From positions 1 to 64,000 of the forward strand of contig JACKMZ010000007.1 in the NCBI GenBank assembly GCA_024235135.1: a stretch of DNA of 64,000 bases. Reading direction: 5' to 3'. How positions within the stretch are numbered: position 1 is the stretch's first letter; each line of letters starts with the position of its first letter. Below the pieces are notes generated by a model. That model was not told the origin of the DNA. It ran no database searches and saw only the letters and a program-made list of their open reading frames with translations. Below, in pieces: positions 25,479 to 35,276 of this stretch. The position numbers and the translations under genes were made by a program. The DNA is from Gammaproteobacteria bacterium (GTDB lineage: Bacteria > Pseudomonadota > Gammaproteobacteria > Competibacterales > Competibacteraceae).

Positions 25479-27290
25479 TCAAGTGCGTGGCTGGGAAGCG
25501 GATTGACGTTGCAGATAAACCCGCCAACTGCCCAGATCGGAAATATCGCGGCCCTGCTTCGCGGCATGGCCTTCACAGACAAAACCCGTCGTCCATCCGC
25601 CATCGCCGAGCTGGACCGAACCGATGGCCAGGGGCGGCGGAATCGCGACGACGAAACCGCCGAACTCTTTCAGGGGAACGCGCCACAGTTCCCCCTGGAT
25701 AGCCTGCCCTTCCTCGCCGCGTATCAAGCCCGGCCGCGCCGGCGCGAATTGCTCCAGGGCATACAGCCGGTAGCAGGGGCTAGTGGCGCACTCGGCGACG
25801 AACCGGGCGCCCCGTTGCAATAACTCGTGATTCAGCGCCAATCCGCCCATGTGCGCGCCGCATACGAACAAATCGACGTATTCCCGGGGCGCTGGATCGA
25901 AGCGATGAGGCGGCGCGGATTCCCGCGTACTGCCCAAGGGCACGCCATGCGCGGCCTGGAACTGAGCCCCATAAGCCGCCAAGCGGGCATCCCCGCCGTT
26001 CGGGGCGATCAGGGTGACGCCGAAAGGCAGGCCATCGCCCTGGAAACCCGCCGGCACCGCCAGCGCGCACAACCCCAACAGGTTGACGAAATTGGTGTAA
26101 TAGCCCAACGCGTTGTTCAACTCGATGGGATCGGCCTGCACGTCTTCGATGCGGTAAATCGTCGGAGCCGTCGGAGTGAGCAGGAAATCCACGTCGCGCC
26201 AAAGAGGTTCGATCCGGCGTTTCAGGGCTTTCAGCCGGTAATAGGCGGAGAAGGCATCCGCGGCGGAAAAGCCGCTGGCAGTCTCGACGATGCGCCTTAT
26301 GACGGGCAATAGGTCGCCATCCTGCGTGCCCAGCAGGGAAGCGATCGCCCAGGCGCGTTCGCTTACCCACGGCCCCTGGTAGAGCAGTTGCGCGGTTTGT
26401 AGAAACGCCTCGAAATCGACCGCCACATCCACGCCGCCCAACATGCGCAGACGTTCGACGGCGGCCGCGAAGAGCCGGCTTCCCTCGTCGTTGCCGAAAA
26501 ACTGAAGGCGCTCCATCGCCGGGACGGCAAAACGAAATCGCTCCGGGGCGGCATACAACGTCAGGTTGACCGCGCCCGCGCGGGCGAAGGGATCGTCGGC
26601 GTCGTAACCGGCGGCAAGCCGGGTCACGGCCAAGCCGTCTTCCACGGTGAGGGCGAAGACCGATACACAATCCAGGGAACGGCAGGCGGGCACCACCCCC
26701 CGCGTGCTGAGCAAACCGCCACTGGGTTTGACGCCGACCAGATTGTTGAAGGCCGCCGGCACCCGCCCCGAACCGGCGGTGTCCGTGCCCAAGGCGAAAC
26801 TGGCGAGATTGGCGGCGACGGCGACCGCCGAACCGGAACTGGAACCGCCGCTGATATAACGGCGGTCGAATGCGTTGACGCAGACCCCGTAAGGCGAGCG
26901 GGTGCCGTTCAACCCGGTCGCGAACTGGTCGAGATTGGTCTTGCCCAGCAACACGGCGCCCGCTTGCAACAGCCGGCCCACCACGTAGGCATCCTGCTCG
27001 GCCGTGTACAAAGCCCGTGGATAGGCGGCGGTCGTCGGCCAGCCCGCCACGTCGATGTTGTCCTTGACCACGAAGGGGATGCCATACAAGGGCAGGGTTT
27101 CGGGACCGAGTCGATCCAGTTCGTCGGCGCGCGCCAGCACTCGATCGGGTTCCGGACGGTAAATCCAGATGCCGTGATCCTCAAACTCAGCCTGGCGGGC
27201 TAGCAAGGCGGCGACCACGTCGCGCACCCGAAGGCGGCCTTCGAGATAGCATTGGCGCAGGGCCGGCAAAGTCATCGCGCTAGGAAGCAT
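25479..27290 (-). CDS. atzF: Allophanate hydrolase
   Basis: Hydrolyses allophanate to ammonia and CO2. The N-terminal amidase domain has Lys76 (VVKDNID), Ser150 (SGGSSSGSA) and Ser174 (GTDTAGSGRVPAAFNN); the C-terminal domain (from about residue 450, VDLFVCGAHMGGLALNHELL) is the non-amidase allophanate domain. Total ~603 residues, as in AtzF. Start at 27290 is preferred over in-frame ATGs at 27275 and 27332 because the operator palindrome at 27300-27311 should lie upstream. First gene of the operon. Confidence 0.88.
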   Translation of the reverse strand: MLPSAMTLPALRQCYLEGRLRVRDVVAALLARQAEFEDHGIWIYRPEPDRVLARADELDRLGPETLPLYGIPFVVKDNIDVAGWPTTAAYPRALYTAEQDAYVVGRLLQAGAVLLGKTNLDQFATGLNGTRSPYGVCVNAFDRRYISGGSSSGSAVAVAANLASFALGTDTAGSGRVPAAFNNLVGVKPSGGLLSTRGVVPACRSLDCVSVFALTVEDGLAVTRLAAGYDADDPFARAGAVNLTLYAAPERFRFAVPAMERLQFFGNDEGSRLFAAAVERLRMLGGVDVAVDFEAFLQTAQLLYQGPWVSERAWAIASLLGTQDGDLLPVIRRIVETASGFSAADAFSAYYRLKALKRRIEPLWRDVDFLLTPTAPTIYRIEDVQADPIELNNALGYYTNFVNLLGLCALAVPAGFQGDGLPFGVTLIAPNGGDARLAAYGAQFQAAHGVPLGSTRESAPPHRFDPAPREYVDLFVCGAHMGGLALNHELLQRGARFVAECATSPCYRLYALEQFAPARPGLIRGEEGQAIQGELWRVPLKEFGGFVVAIPPPLAIGSVQLGDGGWTTGFVCEGHAAKQGRDISDLGSWRVYLQRQSASQPRT

Positions 27291-27299
27291 GGTCACGGT

Positions 27300-27311
27300 C
27301 TTGTATACAAG
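27300..27311. promoter_or_regulatory. GntR/FadR-type operator between atzF and gntR
   Basis: CTTGTATACAAG is a perfect 12-bp palindrome of the TTGTATACAA type bound by FadR-subfamily GntR regulators. It lies 10 bases before the atzF ATG and ~200 bases before the divergent gntR gene, so binding would block the atz operon leader. Confidence 0.65.
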
Positions 27312-27515
27312 ATGGTATTCATCAATGTGCAAGAGCTATGCCCGCCCGCCGGAATAGGGTATTCCGTTGAATCGGATAACTATTTAGCGAATAAGGGAAC
27401 GACCGGGACAAGCCTTCGCGCACTAGAACGGAGCATGCCATCGGCCCCGAGAAACCACATGGTGCATTTTGAATGCGGCCGGAGCGATCATGCTATTCTC
27501 AAGGGCTCCGGAGCC

Positions 27516-28220
27516 ATGCCGACCTGGATAACGCCTATCTCAATGAAACAGAGCCAGAAGCGGAACCTAGCGGGAACGGTTTACACGCGGTTGAAGGAGG
27601 ACATTTTCGAATTTCGCCTGCTGCCCGGCGACCGCTTCACCGAAACCGAAGTGGCCCTGCGCACCGGCGTATCGCGGACGCCGGTGCGGGAAGCCTTGTT
27701 CCGCCTGGCTAGAGAGGGACATATCGAGGTGGTGTCGCGCAACGGCTGGCATGTGAAGCCCTTGGACTTCACGCTGTTCGATCATTTGTACGACGTGCGC
27801 ATCGTGCTGGAACTGGCCGCCATCGACCGAATCTGCAAGATGGTGGAAACCCCGGCCCTGGACGAACTGGAGGCCATCTGGCTGGCGCCACGCGACCAAC
27901 GCCTACGGGATGGAACCCCGGTGGCCGGCCTGGACGAAGCCTTCCACGAGGCCCTGATCGCCGCTACGGGCAATCCCGAAATGGTGCGGATTTTTCACGA
28001 CATTACAGAACGCATCCGCATCATCCGCCGGCTCGATTTCACGCAACCCGCCCGCATCGACCAAACCTACGAGGAACATGCGCGGATTCTGAAAAGCATT
28101 CTTTCCCGCAAACAGGACCAGGCCACCCTGTTGTTGAAGACGCATATCGAAATCAGCAAGGCCGAAGTCAAGAAAATCACGCTGCACCGTTTGTACGAGG
28201 CGCGCGCGCAGTCGGCCTGA
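27516..28220 (+). CDS. GntR-family (FadR/FCD) transcriptional regulator
   Basis: DNA-binding regulator of the FCD type, ~234 residues. Winged helix: GTVYTRLKEDIFEFRLLPGD, then TEVALRTGVSRTPVREALFRL; C-terminal FCD ligand-binding domain from about residue 85 (LYDVRIVLELAAI; DEAFHEALIAATGN; EEHARILKSI). Divergent from the atzF operon with the palindrome in between, so it most likely represses that operon in response to a pathway intermediate. ATG at 27516 is a likely start (GGAG close before it). Confidence 0.85.
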   Translation: MPTWITPISMKQSQKRNLAGTVYTRLKEDIFEFRLLPGDRFTETEVALRTGVSRTPVREALFRLAREGHIEVVSRNGWHVKPLDFTLFDHLYDVRIVLELAAIDRICKMVETPALDELEAIWLAPRDQRLRDGTPVAGLDEAFHEALIAATGNPEMVRIFHDITERIRIIRRLDFTQPARIDQTYEEHARILKSILSRKQDQATLLLKTHIEISKAEVKKITLHRLYEARAQSA

Positions 28221-28254
28221 CGGGGCGCGGCCCGCCCATCCCGGCGACTATTTC

Positions 28255-29613
28255 CTATCCCGAATCCCTAAGCGCCTCCCCACCCCGGCCGCGGATGACA
28301 TCCGCGTAGAATTGGGCGCTGGCCTTGGGAATGCGTCGTTGAGTCGCGTAATCGACGTGCACGATGCCAAAGCGTTTGCTGTAACCCTGCGCCCATTCAA
28401 AATTGTCCAGCAACGACCAGACGAAATAACCGCGCAGATCGACGCCCTGTTCCAGGGCGGCGTACGCGGCCCGCAGATGCTCGCGCAGATAGGCGACCCG
28501 TAACGGATCGTCCAGACGGTCTCCCTGGACCGGGGGGTCGGCGAAAGCCGCGCCGTTTTCCGTGATATACAAAGGCATTTCGCCATAACGACGCTTCACC
28601 CAGCACAGGGTTTCCGTCAACCCCTGGGGATAGACCTCCCAATCCAGATCCGTGTAGCGGCGGCCCGGTTCGATGACCCGACTGGCCTGCGTCAACGGCG
28701 CTTGGGGGTCGTGGCGGACCCTGGAGCGGGCGTAATAATTGATGCCCAGATAATCGACCGGCTGGCTGATGATCCGCAGATCCTCCTCCGGGAAATCCGG
28801 CCAGGCGTCCGCGAACAGCGATTGCAGCGCGCGGGGATAACGGCCGAGCCGCAGCGCATCCAGATAAAAGCGGTTCATGTAGACATGCGCCCGCCAAGCC
28901 GCTTCCTGGTCGGCGGTGGAGTCGGATACCGGGTATTGCGGCTCCAGGTTGATCACGATGCCGATCTGCTGGCGGCCTTCCGCGCGACCGGCCTGCACCG
29001 CCAGGCCGTGCGCCAGCAGCAGATGATGGGCGGCCCACGGCGCTTGGCGCCAATCGCCCAGCGCCGGCGGGTGGGCAGCGTGGAGATAGGCGGCATCGAC
29101 GACCACCCAGGGCTCGTTCAAGGTGGTCCAGTAGAGCACCCGGTCACCCAGCGCCTTGAACATTTGCTGAGCGTAATCGGCGAACCAGCCCGCCGTACCG
29201 CGGTTCAACCAGCCGCCGCGCTCCTGCAGGGCCAGGGGCAAATCCCAGTGATACAGGGTCGCGAAAGGCTGTAGGTCGTGCGCCAGCAGGGTATCCACCA
29301 GCCGCTCGTAGAATGCCAGCCCCGCAGCGTTCAAACGGCCCCGCCCATTCGGAAACACCCGACTCCAGGATAGGCTGAAGCGATAGGCGTTCAGGCCCAA
29401 GGAACGCATCAGACGCACGTCCTGGGCATAACGCCGGTAATGATCGCAAGCCACGTCCCCGGTATCGCCGTCACGGGTATGGCCGGGGGTATGGGAAAAC
29501 GGATGCCAGATACTGGGTCCGGCGCCGTCCGCCAGGGGCGAACCTTCGATCTGATAGGCCGAAGTCGCGGCGCCCCATAAAAAATTCGCGGGAAATTCAG
29601 GCGTGGTCGTCAT
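28255..29613 (-). CDS. GH1 beta-glucosidase
   Basis: A 452-residue GH1 enzyme that removes glucose from beta-glucosides in the cytoplasm (no signal peptide). N-terminal signature FLWGAATSAYQIEG, acid/base Glu in TLNEPW, nucleophile Glu in YITENGAAF, and the late YFVWSLLDNFEWAQGYSKRFG. The gene overlaps the end of the ABC ATPase gene by 17 bases, so the glucosidase is made together with a sugar-transport ATPase and the upstream GH144-like glucanase. Confidence 0.92.
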   Translation of the reverse strand: MTTTPEFPANFLWGAATSAYQIEGSPLADGAGPSIWHPFSHTPGHTRDGDTGDVACDHYRRYAQDVRLMRSLGLNAYRFSLSWSRVFPNGRGRLNAAGLAFYERLVDTLLAHDLQPFATLYHWDLPLALQERGGWLNRGTAGWFADYAQQMFKALGDRVLYWTTLNEPWVVVDAAYLHAAHPPALGDWRQAPWAAHHLLLAHGLAVQAGRAEGRQQIGIVINLEPQYPVSDSTADQEAAWRAHVYMNRFYLDALRLGRYPRALQSLFADAWPDFPEEDLRIISQPVDYLGINYYARSRVRHDPQAPLTQASRVIEPGRRYTDLDWEVYPQGLTETLCWVKRRYGEMPLYITENGAAFADPPVQGDRLDDPLRVAYLREHLRAAYAALEQGVDLRGYFVWSLLDNFEWAQGYSKRFGIVHVDYATQRRIPKASAQFYADVIRGRGGEALRDSG

Positions 29614-30730
29614 GGAAAGGTCCGATTAGCAATGCACCGTGGTCCGAATCGAATAGATAGATCTGACGTGGATCGAGTTCCAGGCGCAGTGTCGCGCCAC
29701 GCTCGAAACGCCGCATGCCCCCGAGGCGGACGATCAGACTGACGCTGGCGGCCGGAGGCGTGGCCGCCAAACCGACGCGCAGCAAGGCTTCGTGACCGAG
29801 GTATTCCACGTCCAGCACCTCGGCCACCAGGCCGCCCGAGTCGACCAGGCTCATCGCCTCGGGCCTAAGCCCCGCCGTGACGGGTCGATTCCACAGAGTC
29901 CGCCAGGGCGGCGCCGCGCAATCAGGCCGGCCCCAATCGACCCATTGATCGCCAACGGCCAGCGACGCACGCCCCTGGGCCCCGTCACACACCCGGCTGG
30001 GGAATAGGTTCATCGGCGGATTGCCGATAAAACCCGCCACGAAGGCATTGGCCGGGCATTCGTACAGTATTCGCGGCGGCGCGACCTGCTGTAAGCGCCC
30101 CCGATCCAGCACCGCGACCCGATCGCCCAAGGTCATGGCTTCCACCTGATCGTGGGTGACGTACAGCATGGTCGTACCCGTACGCCGCTGCAAATCGCCG
30201 ATCTCCGCGCGCACCTGCCCACGCAGCTTGGCATCCAGATTGGATAGCGGTTCGTCGAGCAGAAAGACGGTGGGTTCACGCACCAGCGCCCGGCCCATGG
30301 CCACCCGTTGCCGCTGGCCGCCGGATAACTCCTTGGGCAACCGTTCCAGCAGACCGTCCAGGCTCAGCATCTGCGTCACCCAGGCAATCCGCCGTTGCCG
30401 TTCGGCGGGCGGGATGCTCCGCATTTTCAAGGGAAACTCCAGATTCCCGCGTACCGACAGATAGGGATACAGCGCGTAATCCTGAAATACCATGGCCACG
30501 TTACGATCCTGAGGCCGCAAGCCATTGACGATCCCGCCGGCGATACGCAAGGTGCCGCGCGTGATCTCCTCCAGACCGGCCAATAAACGCAGCACGGTGG
30601 ATTTGCCGCAACCCGACGGGCCGACCATCACCAGCATTTCCCCATCCGCCACCCGCAGATCGAATTCCCGCACGGCCTGCGTGCCGTCGGGATAGATCTT
30701 GTCCACTTGCTCGAACTCGACACTGGCCAC
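29597..30730 (-). CDS. Sugar ABC transporter ATPase (UgpC/MalK/MsmX type)
   Basis: Cytoplasmic ATPase of a carbohydrate importer, 377 residues. Walker A GPSGCGKST, Q-loop VFQDYALYP, signature LSGGQRQR, Walker B VFLLDEPLSNLD and H-loop YVTHDQ, followed by the TOBE/regulatory domain (TAGLRPEAMSL). The GTG at 30730 is chosen as start (AAGGAG seven bases before). No permease or binding-protein gene is adjacent; MsmX-like ATPases can serve several transporters, which would explain that. Confidence 0.9.
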   Translation of the reverse strand: MASVEFEQVDKIYPDGTQAVREFDLRVADGEMLVMVGPSGCGKSTVLRLLAGLEEITRGTLRIAGGIVNGLRPQDRNVAMVFQDYALYPYLSVRGNLEFPLKMRSIPPAERQRRIAWVTQMLSLDGLLERLPKELSGGQRQRVAMGRALVREPTVFLLDEPLSNLDAKLRGQVRAEIGDLQRRTGTTMLYVTHDQVEAMTLGDRVAVLDRGRLQQVAPPRILYECPANAFVAGFIGNPPMNLFPSRVCDGAQGRASLAVGDQWVDWGRPDCAAPPWRTLWNRPVTAGLRPEAMSLVDSGGLVAEVLDVEYLGHEALLRVGLAATPPAASVSLIVRLGGMRRFERGATLRLELDPRQIYLFDSDHGALLIGPFHDDHA

Positions 30731-30785
30731 CTGTGGGCTCCTTAACAGGGAAACAGGGAGGATTGAGAAAGACGACGATACGCGA

Positions 30786-32909
30786 TCACTCGAAAAAACG
30801 CTCGGCGGCGAGCAGCGGCAGGACTCGGCTGACCATGGGATCGGCGGCAAAAAGGCGTTGAATGCCATGATCGCCCAGATAGTTGGCGAGCGCGATGAAC
30901 AACATCCCCTGATTCAAGGCGAGATATTTATAGGCCACTTGGCCGCTGTAGGGATCGACCGCATCGTACAGTCCATACTCACCATACAGCGGGTAGCGTT
31001 TCACCAAGGCGCGCAGATTGGCGATCGCCGCTTCCGGCGCGACCAGCAAGGCCAGGGCGCTGGCGTGCGGCGTGACCGCGCCCGGTCCATAGCCGCGCAT
31101 GCCCAACACCTTGACGCCGTATTCGTGATAATCATCGCCCACGGGCGTGGAACTGGGAGACAGGCCCCACACCGGATAGCCCAGATCCTGCAAGGCGAAT
31201 TCGCGTTGCACGGCGACATGCATCTGCGCGTTGCGACCTAGGCTGGCCGGCGCGTAACGGTTTTCGTCCAGCACCAGTTCAGGCATCAGCACCTCGAACA
31301 GACTGCCGCCCCAGGACGGTACGTAGGCGAAATCCCGCCAGCGATAAAACCCGCTCCACAGGCGAAAGCCGTGTACGATTTGCTCGCGGTAATCGTCGGG
31401 CGGCAGGGATTGCCAGTCGTACTGCGGCGGCAGAATCCGCGCCATGCGAAACCAGTGCTCCTCCGGCACATCGCCTTTGCCGATGGCGATCAGGCTGCCC
31501 AGACGCGCTTCGCTGATCAAAACCCCGTAGTTGAACTCCGAAGGTCCGGGCAGATTAACGTAGTAACCATGGGACATCTGCTGCTCCACGGGATCGTAGA
31601 AAAAGCCATAGTCGCCCTGATCCACGAGCCGGGTGCAGCGGGCGTACAGTTCGGGAAACGCCCCACGCACGATGAGCAACCCCGTGGTCAGCCAGGATGA
31701 ATCCACGAAGGAAACGAAATTAGTGGTCCGCTCCAGGCTGGTGGTGTCGTAATAGTTGTAGAAAAACCCCTGGTAGGTCTCCAGGCGCTCCAAGGTGGTC
31801 AGGGTGGTGTTCAAGGCCGTCAGGGCCTCGACGTGATCGATGAACCCTAAATTCCAGGCCGCCACGACGGAGACCATATACAAACCGATATTGGTTACGC
31901 TGGTGTAGTCACCGATGCGGGCGCGCTGGAAATCGGTGTCCTTGCCATCGAAACGCACCGTATCCAGCGGCAAGCCGTGTTCCCGATCGTTCAATGCCGT
32001 CAAACCGTTCCAGGTATCCTGGGCGAGCCGGCGCAGAAATGCGGCATCGTCTCCGGGCAGGGTCGAACCGTCGACCAGCAAATGCCGTGGCCAGCCGACC
32101 AAGCGCGCCCGCCGTTGCGGCTGAGCCGCCTCCCGACCTCCGTAGGCGTTTTCCCACGCCTTTTTGCGGGGCGTGGGAACGGGATCGTCGATACTGGGTC
32201 CAGGATGGCCCGTCTTGACCAACCGGACGTCGTCGATGTAGTAGGCGCCGTGGGCGGCAGGCGCCCGCCGTTCGTGAAAGGCGATCAGGAACGCATTCAA
32301 GTCGGTCCAATCCCGCAAGCCGGTCATGCGGTTCAAGGGCGCCAAAATCTGCTTCCAGGTATCGCCGATGCCGTCTATCAACTGGCTGCCGCGTTCCTCC
32401 CAGCCCGCTTGATCGCCGGAAAGCCCCCTGAAGACGACTTTGATCGTCTTCGCGTATTGGGTACGGGCATCGCCTTTGATCCAAAACGCCAAGTGATCGA
32501 AATTCGAGGCGTCGAGATCCGGCAACTGCAGACGCACACCGATTTCTGCGGATTTTTCCGAGGCGAAACTATAATCTAAATGAAGAGAGGAACCCTGAGT
32601 TCCCCGTCGTTCGCGGGTATCCAAACTGAAGCGCACGGTGTTGCCCAACTGCCGCGGATAACGTTCCCACTCCTCGGCGTGCGCACGCAACCAATCCGAA
32701 CTGTCGAAATCCGCCAAAACCTGTTGATCGAGAGGAACAGGCGGGGCTGGCATCCGAGCGGAATCGGCGGATACGGCCTGTGCCGGCAGCCAAACCGCCA
32801 GCAGGCACAGGCGCAGACACCGTGCAAGGGTGGCAAATCCTTGACCAGGATACTTTCCACCTAGCTGAGCAGGCCCGGATCGGGATAAAATCAGCATAAA
32901 AATTGGCAC
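30786..32909 (-). CDS. Secreted glucanase with glycoamylase domain, GH144-like
   Basis: Probable export: hydrophobic CLRLCLLAVWLPAQAVSA near residues 32-50, with start uncertain (ATG 32909 or 32897). An N-terminal beta-sandwich (CBM/CIA30-like; about 65-235, LDASNFDHLAFWIKGDART) precedes a glycoamylase-fold domain with SFVDSSWLTTGLLIVRG, PSWGGSLFEVLMPELVLDE and YHEYGVKVLGMRGYG, the region that in GH144 enzymes cleaves beta-1,2-glucan. Together with the GH1 and GH94 genes this fits beta-1,2-glucan breakdown; the exact linkage is inferred. Divergent from the GGDEF/EAL gene across 60 bases. Confidence 0.72.
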   Translation of the reverse strand: MPIFMLILSRSGPAQLGGKYPGQGFATLARCLRLCLLAVWLPAQAVSADSARMPAPPVPLDQQVLADFDSSDWLRAHAEEWERYPRQLGNTVRFSLDTRERRGTQGSSLHLDYSFASEKSAEIGVRLQLPDLDASNFDHLAFWIKGDARTQYAKTIKVVFRGLSGDQAGWEERGSQLIDGIGDTWKQILAPLNRMTGLRDWTDLNAFLIAFHERRAPAAHGAYYIDDVRLVKTGHPGPSIDDPVPTPRKKAWENAYGGREAAQPQRRARLVGWPRHLLVDGSTLPGDDAAFLRRLAQDTWNGLTALNDREHGLPLDTVRFDGKDTDFQRARIGDYTSVTNIGLYMVSVVAAWNLGFIDHVEALTALNTTLTTLERLETYQGFFYNYYDTTSLERTTNFVSFVDSSWLTTGLLIVRGAFPELYARCTRLVDQGDYGFFYDPVEQQMSHGYYVNLPGPSEFNYGVLISEARLGSLIAIGKGDVPEEHWFRMARILPPQYDWQSLPPDDYREQIVHGFRLWSGFYRWRDFAYVPSWGGSLFEVLMPELVLDENRYAPASLGRNAQMHVAVQREFALQDLGYPVWGLSPSSTPVGDDYHEYGVKVLGMRGYGPGAVTPHASALALLVAPEAAIANLRALVKRYPLYGEYGLYDAVDPYSGQVAYKYLALNQGMLFIALANYLGDHGIQRLFAADPMVSRVLPLLAAERFFE

Positions 32910-32969
32910 CTTACAGACGATCTAAAGCAACGGAGGCGACCTAAGAAAAATAAATCGGAGCGAATCCAG

Positions 32970-35183
32970 ATGAGCGAAACCGCAGCGGACCCGAACCAAT
33001 GCCTGGCCCTGGTAGCGGACTCTGACGATACAGTCCGAGAACGGATCAAAAGCATGCTGATGCAGATCGGTTATCGTGTCAGAGAAGCCGCGGACGGGTT
33101 GAAGGCCTTGGAAGCATTCTCCGATGCCTGCCCGCAGCTTGTCCTGCTGGACGCCTCGTTGCCGAAAATGGATGGATACGCCGTATGCGAGAACCTGCGC
33201 CGGCACCCACAAGGCGCGCGGGTTCCCATCCTGCTGATGATCGACCCGGACGATCCTCAGTCTCTGAAAAAAGGTTATGAGGCCGGAGCCACGAATTTCG
33301 AAATCAAGCCCATCCAACTGGAGATACTGGGTTACCGAGTACGTTATCGCGCGCACGCCAACGCGACCCGCGAGACGGCCCGGATCGTGGAAGTCGCCGA
33401 AATCCAGCGTTCCGCGCACTTGGGCAGTTGGCGTTGGGAACTCCAGCACAACCGAGTGGAATGGTCCTCGCTCGGACGGCAGATTTTCGGGCTGCCGGAA
33501 CACACCATCGAAACGACGCATGAAGGTTTTCTGATCCATGTGCATCCCGGCGATAGAGCGCACGTTTGCGAGACACACATCGAGGCGTTGAAGAGCAAGC
33601 AAGCCTTCGCGGTCGAGTATCGCATCATTCGCCCCGACGGCGTACAAAGAGTAATACGGGAACAGGCGGAGGTCATCCTGAACCCGGTTTCGGGGCGGGC
33701 CATGGTGCTGCGCGCCACCATCCAGGACGTGACCGAACTCAGACAGGCCCAGGAAAGAATACGCTATCTGGCCTTCTACGATTCGCTGACCGGCCTGTTG
33801 AACCGCCAAGCCTTCCAGCAGGAATTGCAGCGTTCCCTGTATTTCGCCGATCGCCACGACGGTATGATCGGCGTACTGTTCGTGGACCTGGACAATTTCA
33901 AGCGTATCAACGACACGCTAGGCCACGCCATGGGCGATGCGTTGCTCAAGGTCGTGGCGGATCGTTTGCAGAGGAATGTCCGCAAATTCGACTTCCTGGC
34001 GCGCTCGCAAAACGACGCACAAGAAGACCGAGGCCGAGTAGCGCGTCTGGGCGGCGACGAATTCGTGCTGATGTTGACCGACATGGAAAGTATCGAAGTG
34101 GCCGCCACCGTCGCGGAACGCCTGCTGAATCTGTTGAATCAGCCGGTCCAGGTCGGCGAATACGAAGTCGCCGTGACGCCCAGCATCGGTATTTCCATTT
34201 ATCCGCATGACGGTCAGGATGTCGACCACTTGCTCAGAAACGCCGACATGGCCATGTATCAGGCCAAGGAAACGGGCAAGAACACCTACCGGTTTTACAA
34301 TGAATCCATGAACGCCCGTGCCCTGCAGCGGCTGGACCTGGAGCACAAGCTACGGCAGGCGCTGGAAAATGACGAGCTGTCCTTGTATTACCAGCCCCAG
34401 GTGGATTTAAGCACCGGCGCGCTCGTCGGCGTCGAGGCCTTGTTACGTTGGCACAACCCCAGTCTGGGGTGGGTCGCTCCGGAGGATTTCATTCCCTTGG
34501 CCGAAGAAACCGGCTTGATCGTGCCCATTGGCAACTGGGTGCTGCAACTGGCCTGCCGTCAAAAAAAGATCTGGGAAACGCAGTATTCGAAACCGCTGCG
34601 CCTGGCCGTCAATCTCGGTGGCTTGCAATTGCGGCAAAGCGATCTGGCGTCCTTTATCGAACGTCTGCTGGAGGAAACCGGCCTGCGGGCCTCAGACTTG
34701 GAATTGGAATTGACGGAACAGAGCCTGATGGCCAATGCCGAGGACAATCTGGATATTTTGTCCCGTTTGAGCGGCATGGGCGTCAGCCTGTCGGTGGATG
34801 ATTTCGGCACCGGTTATTCATCTCTGCGGTATCTCAAACGTTTCCGCCTGAACAAACTGAAGATCGATCAATCCTTCATCAAGAAAGTACCGTACAGCGC
34901 GGACAACGCCGCCATCACCAGCACCATCATCACCCTGGCGCATACCTTGGGTTTGAAAGTGATCGCCGAAGGCGTGGAAACGGATGCGCAACAGTCGTTC
35001 CTCCGCTCGCACGGCTGCGACGAAGCGCAAGGCTATCTGTATGGCCAGCCCATGACGACGGACGACTTCACCGCGTTTCTGCTGCGGCATGAAGAAAATC
35101 GACCCGACGCCGCCGAGCCTCAGGACGCCCGCACCCCGAAGGCCGCATCGGCATCCATCACTCGATCAGGCCGGACGCCTTAA
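32970..35183 (+). CDS. REC-PAS-GGDEF-EAL cyclic-di-GMP protein
   Basis: A 737-residue response regulator. REC domain (about 10-125) keeps the phospho-acceptor Asp in LVLLDASLPKMDGY and the Lys in NFEIKPI; a PAS/PAC segment (about 145-255) follows; the diguanylate cyclase site is intact (RLGGDEFVLML), and the phosphodiesterase domain has EALLRW and DDFGTGYSSLRYLK. Both outputs appear catalytically competent, so net activity cannot be predicted. GGAG precedes the ATG. It faces the glucanase operon, which suggests control of a polysaccharide, by inference only. Confidence 0.92.
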   Translation: MSETAADPNQCLALVADSDDTVRERIKSMLMQIGYRVREAADGLKALEAFSDACPQLVLLDASLPKMDGYAVCENLRRHPQGARVPILLMIDPDDPQSLKKGYEAGATNFEIKPIQLEILGYRVRYRAHANATRETARIVEVAEIQRSAHLGSWRWELQHNRVEWSSLGRQIFGLPEHTIETTHEGFLIHVHPGDRAHVCETHIEALKSKQAFAVEYRIIRPDGVQRVIREQAEVILNPVSGRAMVLRATIQDVTELRQAQERIRYLAFYDSLTGLLNRQAFQQELQRSLYFADRHDGMIGVLFVDLDNFKRINDTLGHAMGDALLKVVADRLQRNVRKFDFLARSQNDAQEDRGRVARLGGDEFVLMLTDMESIEVAATVAERLLNLLNQPVQVGEYEVAVTPSIGISIYPHDGQDVDHLLRNADMAMYQAKETGKNTYRFYNESMNARALQRLDLEHKLRQALENDELSLYYQPQVDLSTGALVGVEALLRWHNPSLGWVAPEDFIPLAEETGLIVPIGNWVLQLACRQKKIWETQYSKPLRLAVNLGGLQLRQSDLASFIERLLEETGLRASDLELELTEQSLMANAEDNLDILSRLSGMGVSLSVDDFGTGYSSLRYLKRFRLNKLKIDQSFIKKVPYSADNAAITSTIITLAHTLGLKVIAEGVETDAQQSFLRSHGCDEAQGYLYGQPMTTDDFTAFLLRHEENRPDAAEPQDARTPKAASASITRSGRTP

Positions 35184-35276
35184 TCCCATCGTGAATCCCA
35201 TTGGCGCCGTTCACGTGACATTCATACAATCCGATACAAACTGGTTATAACGCTAACAATGAACGAGGAGGTCTCT

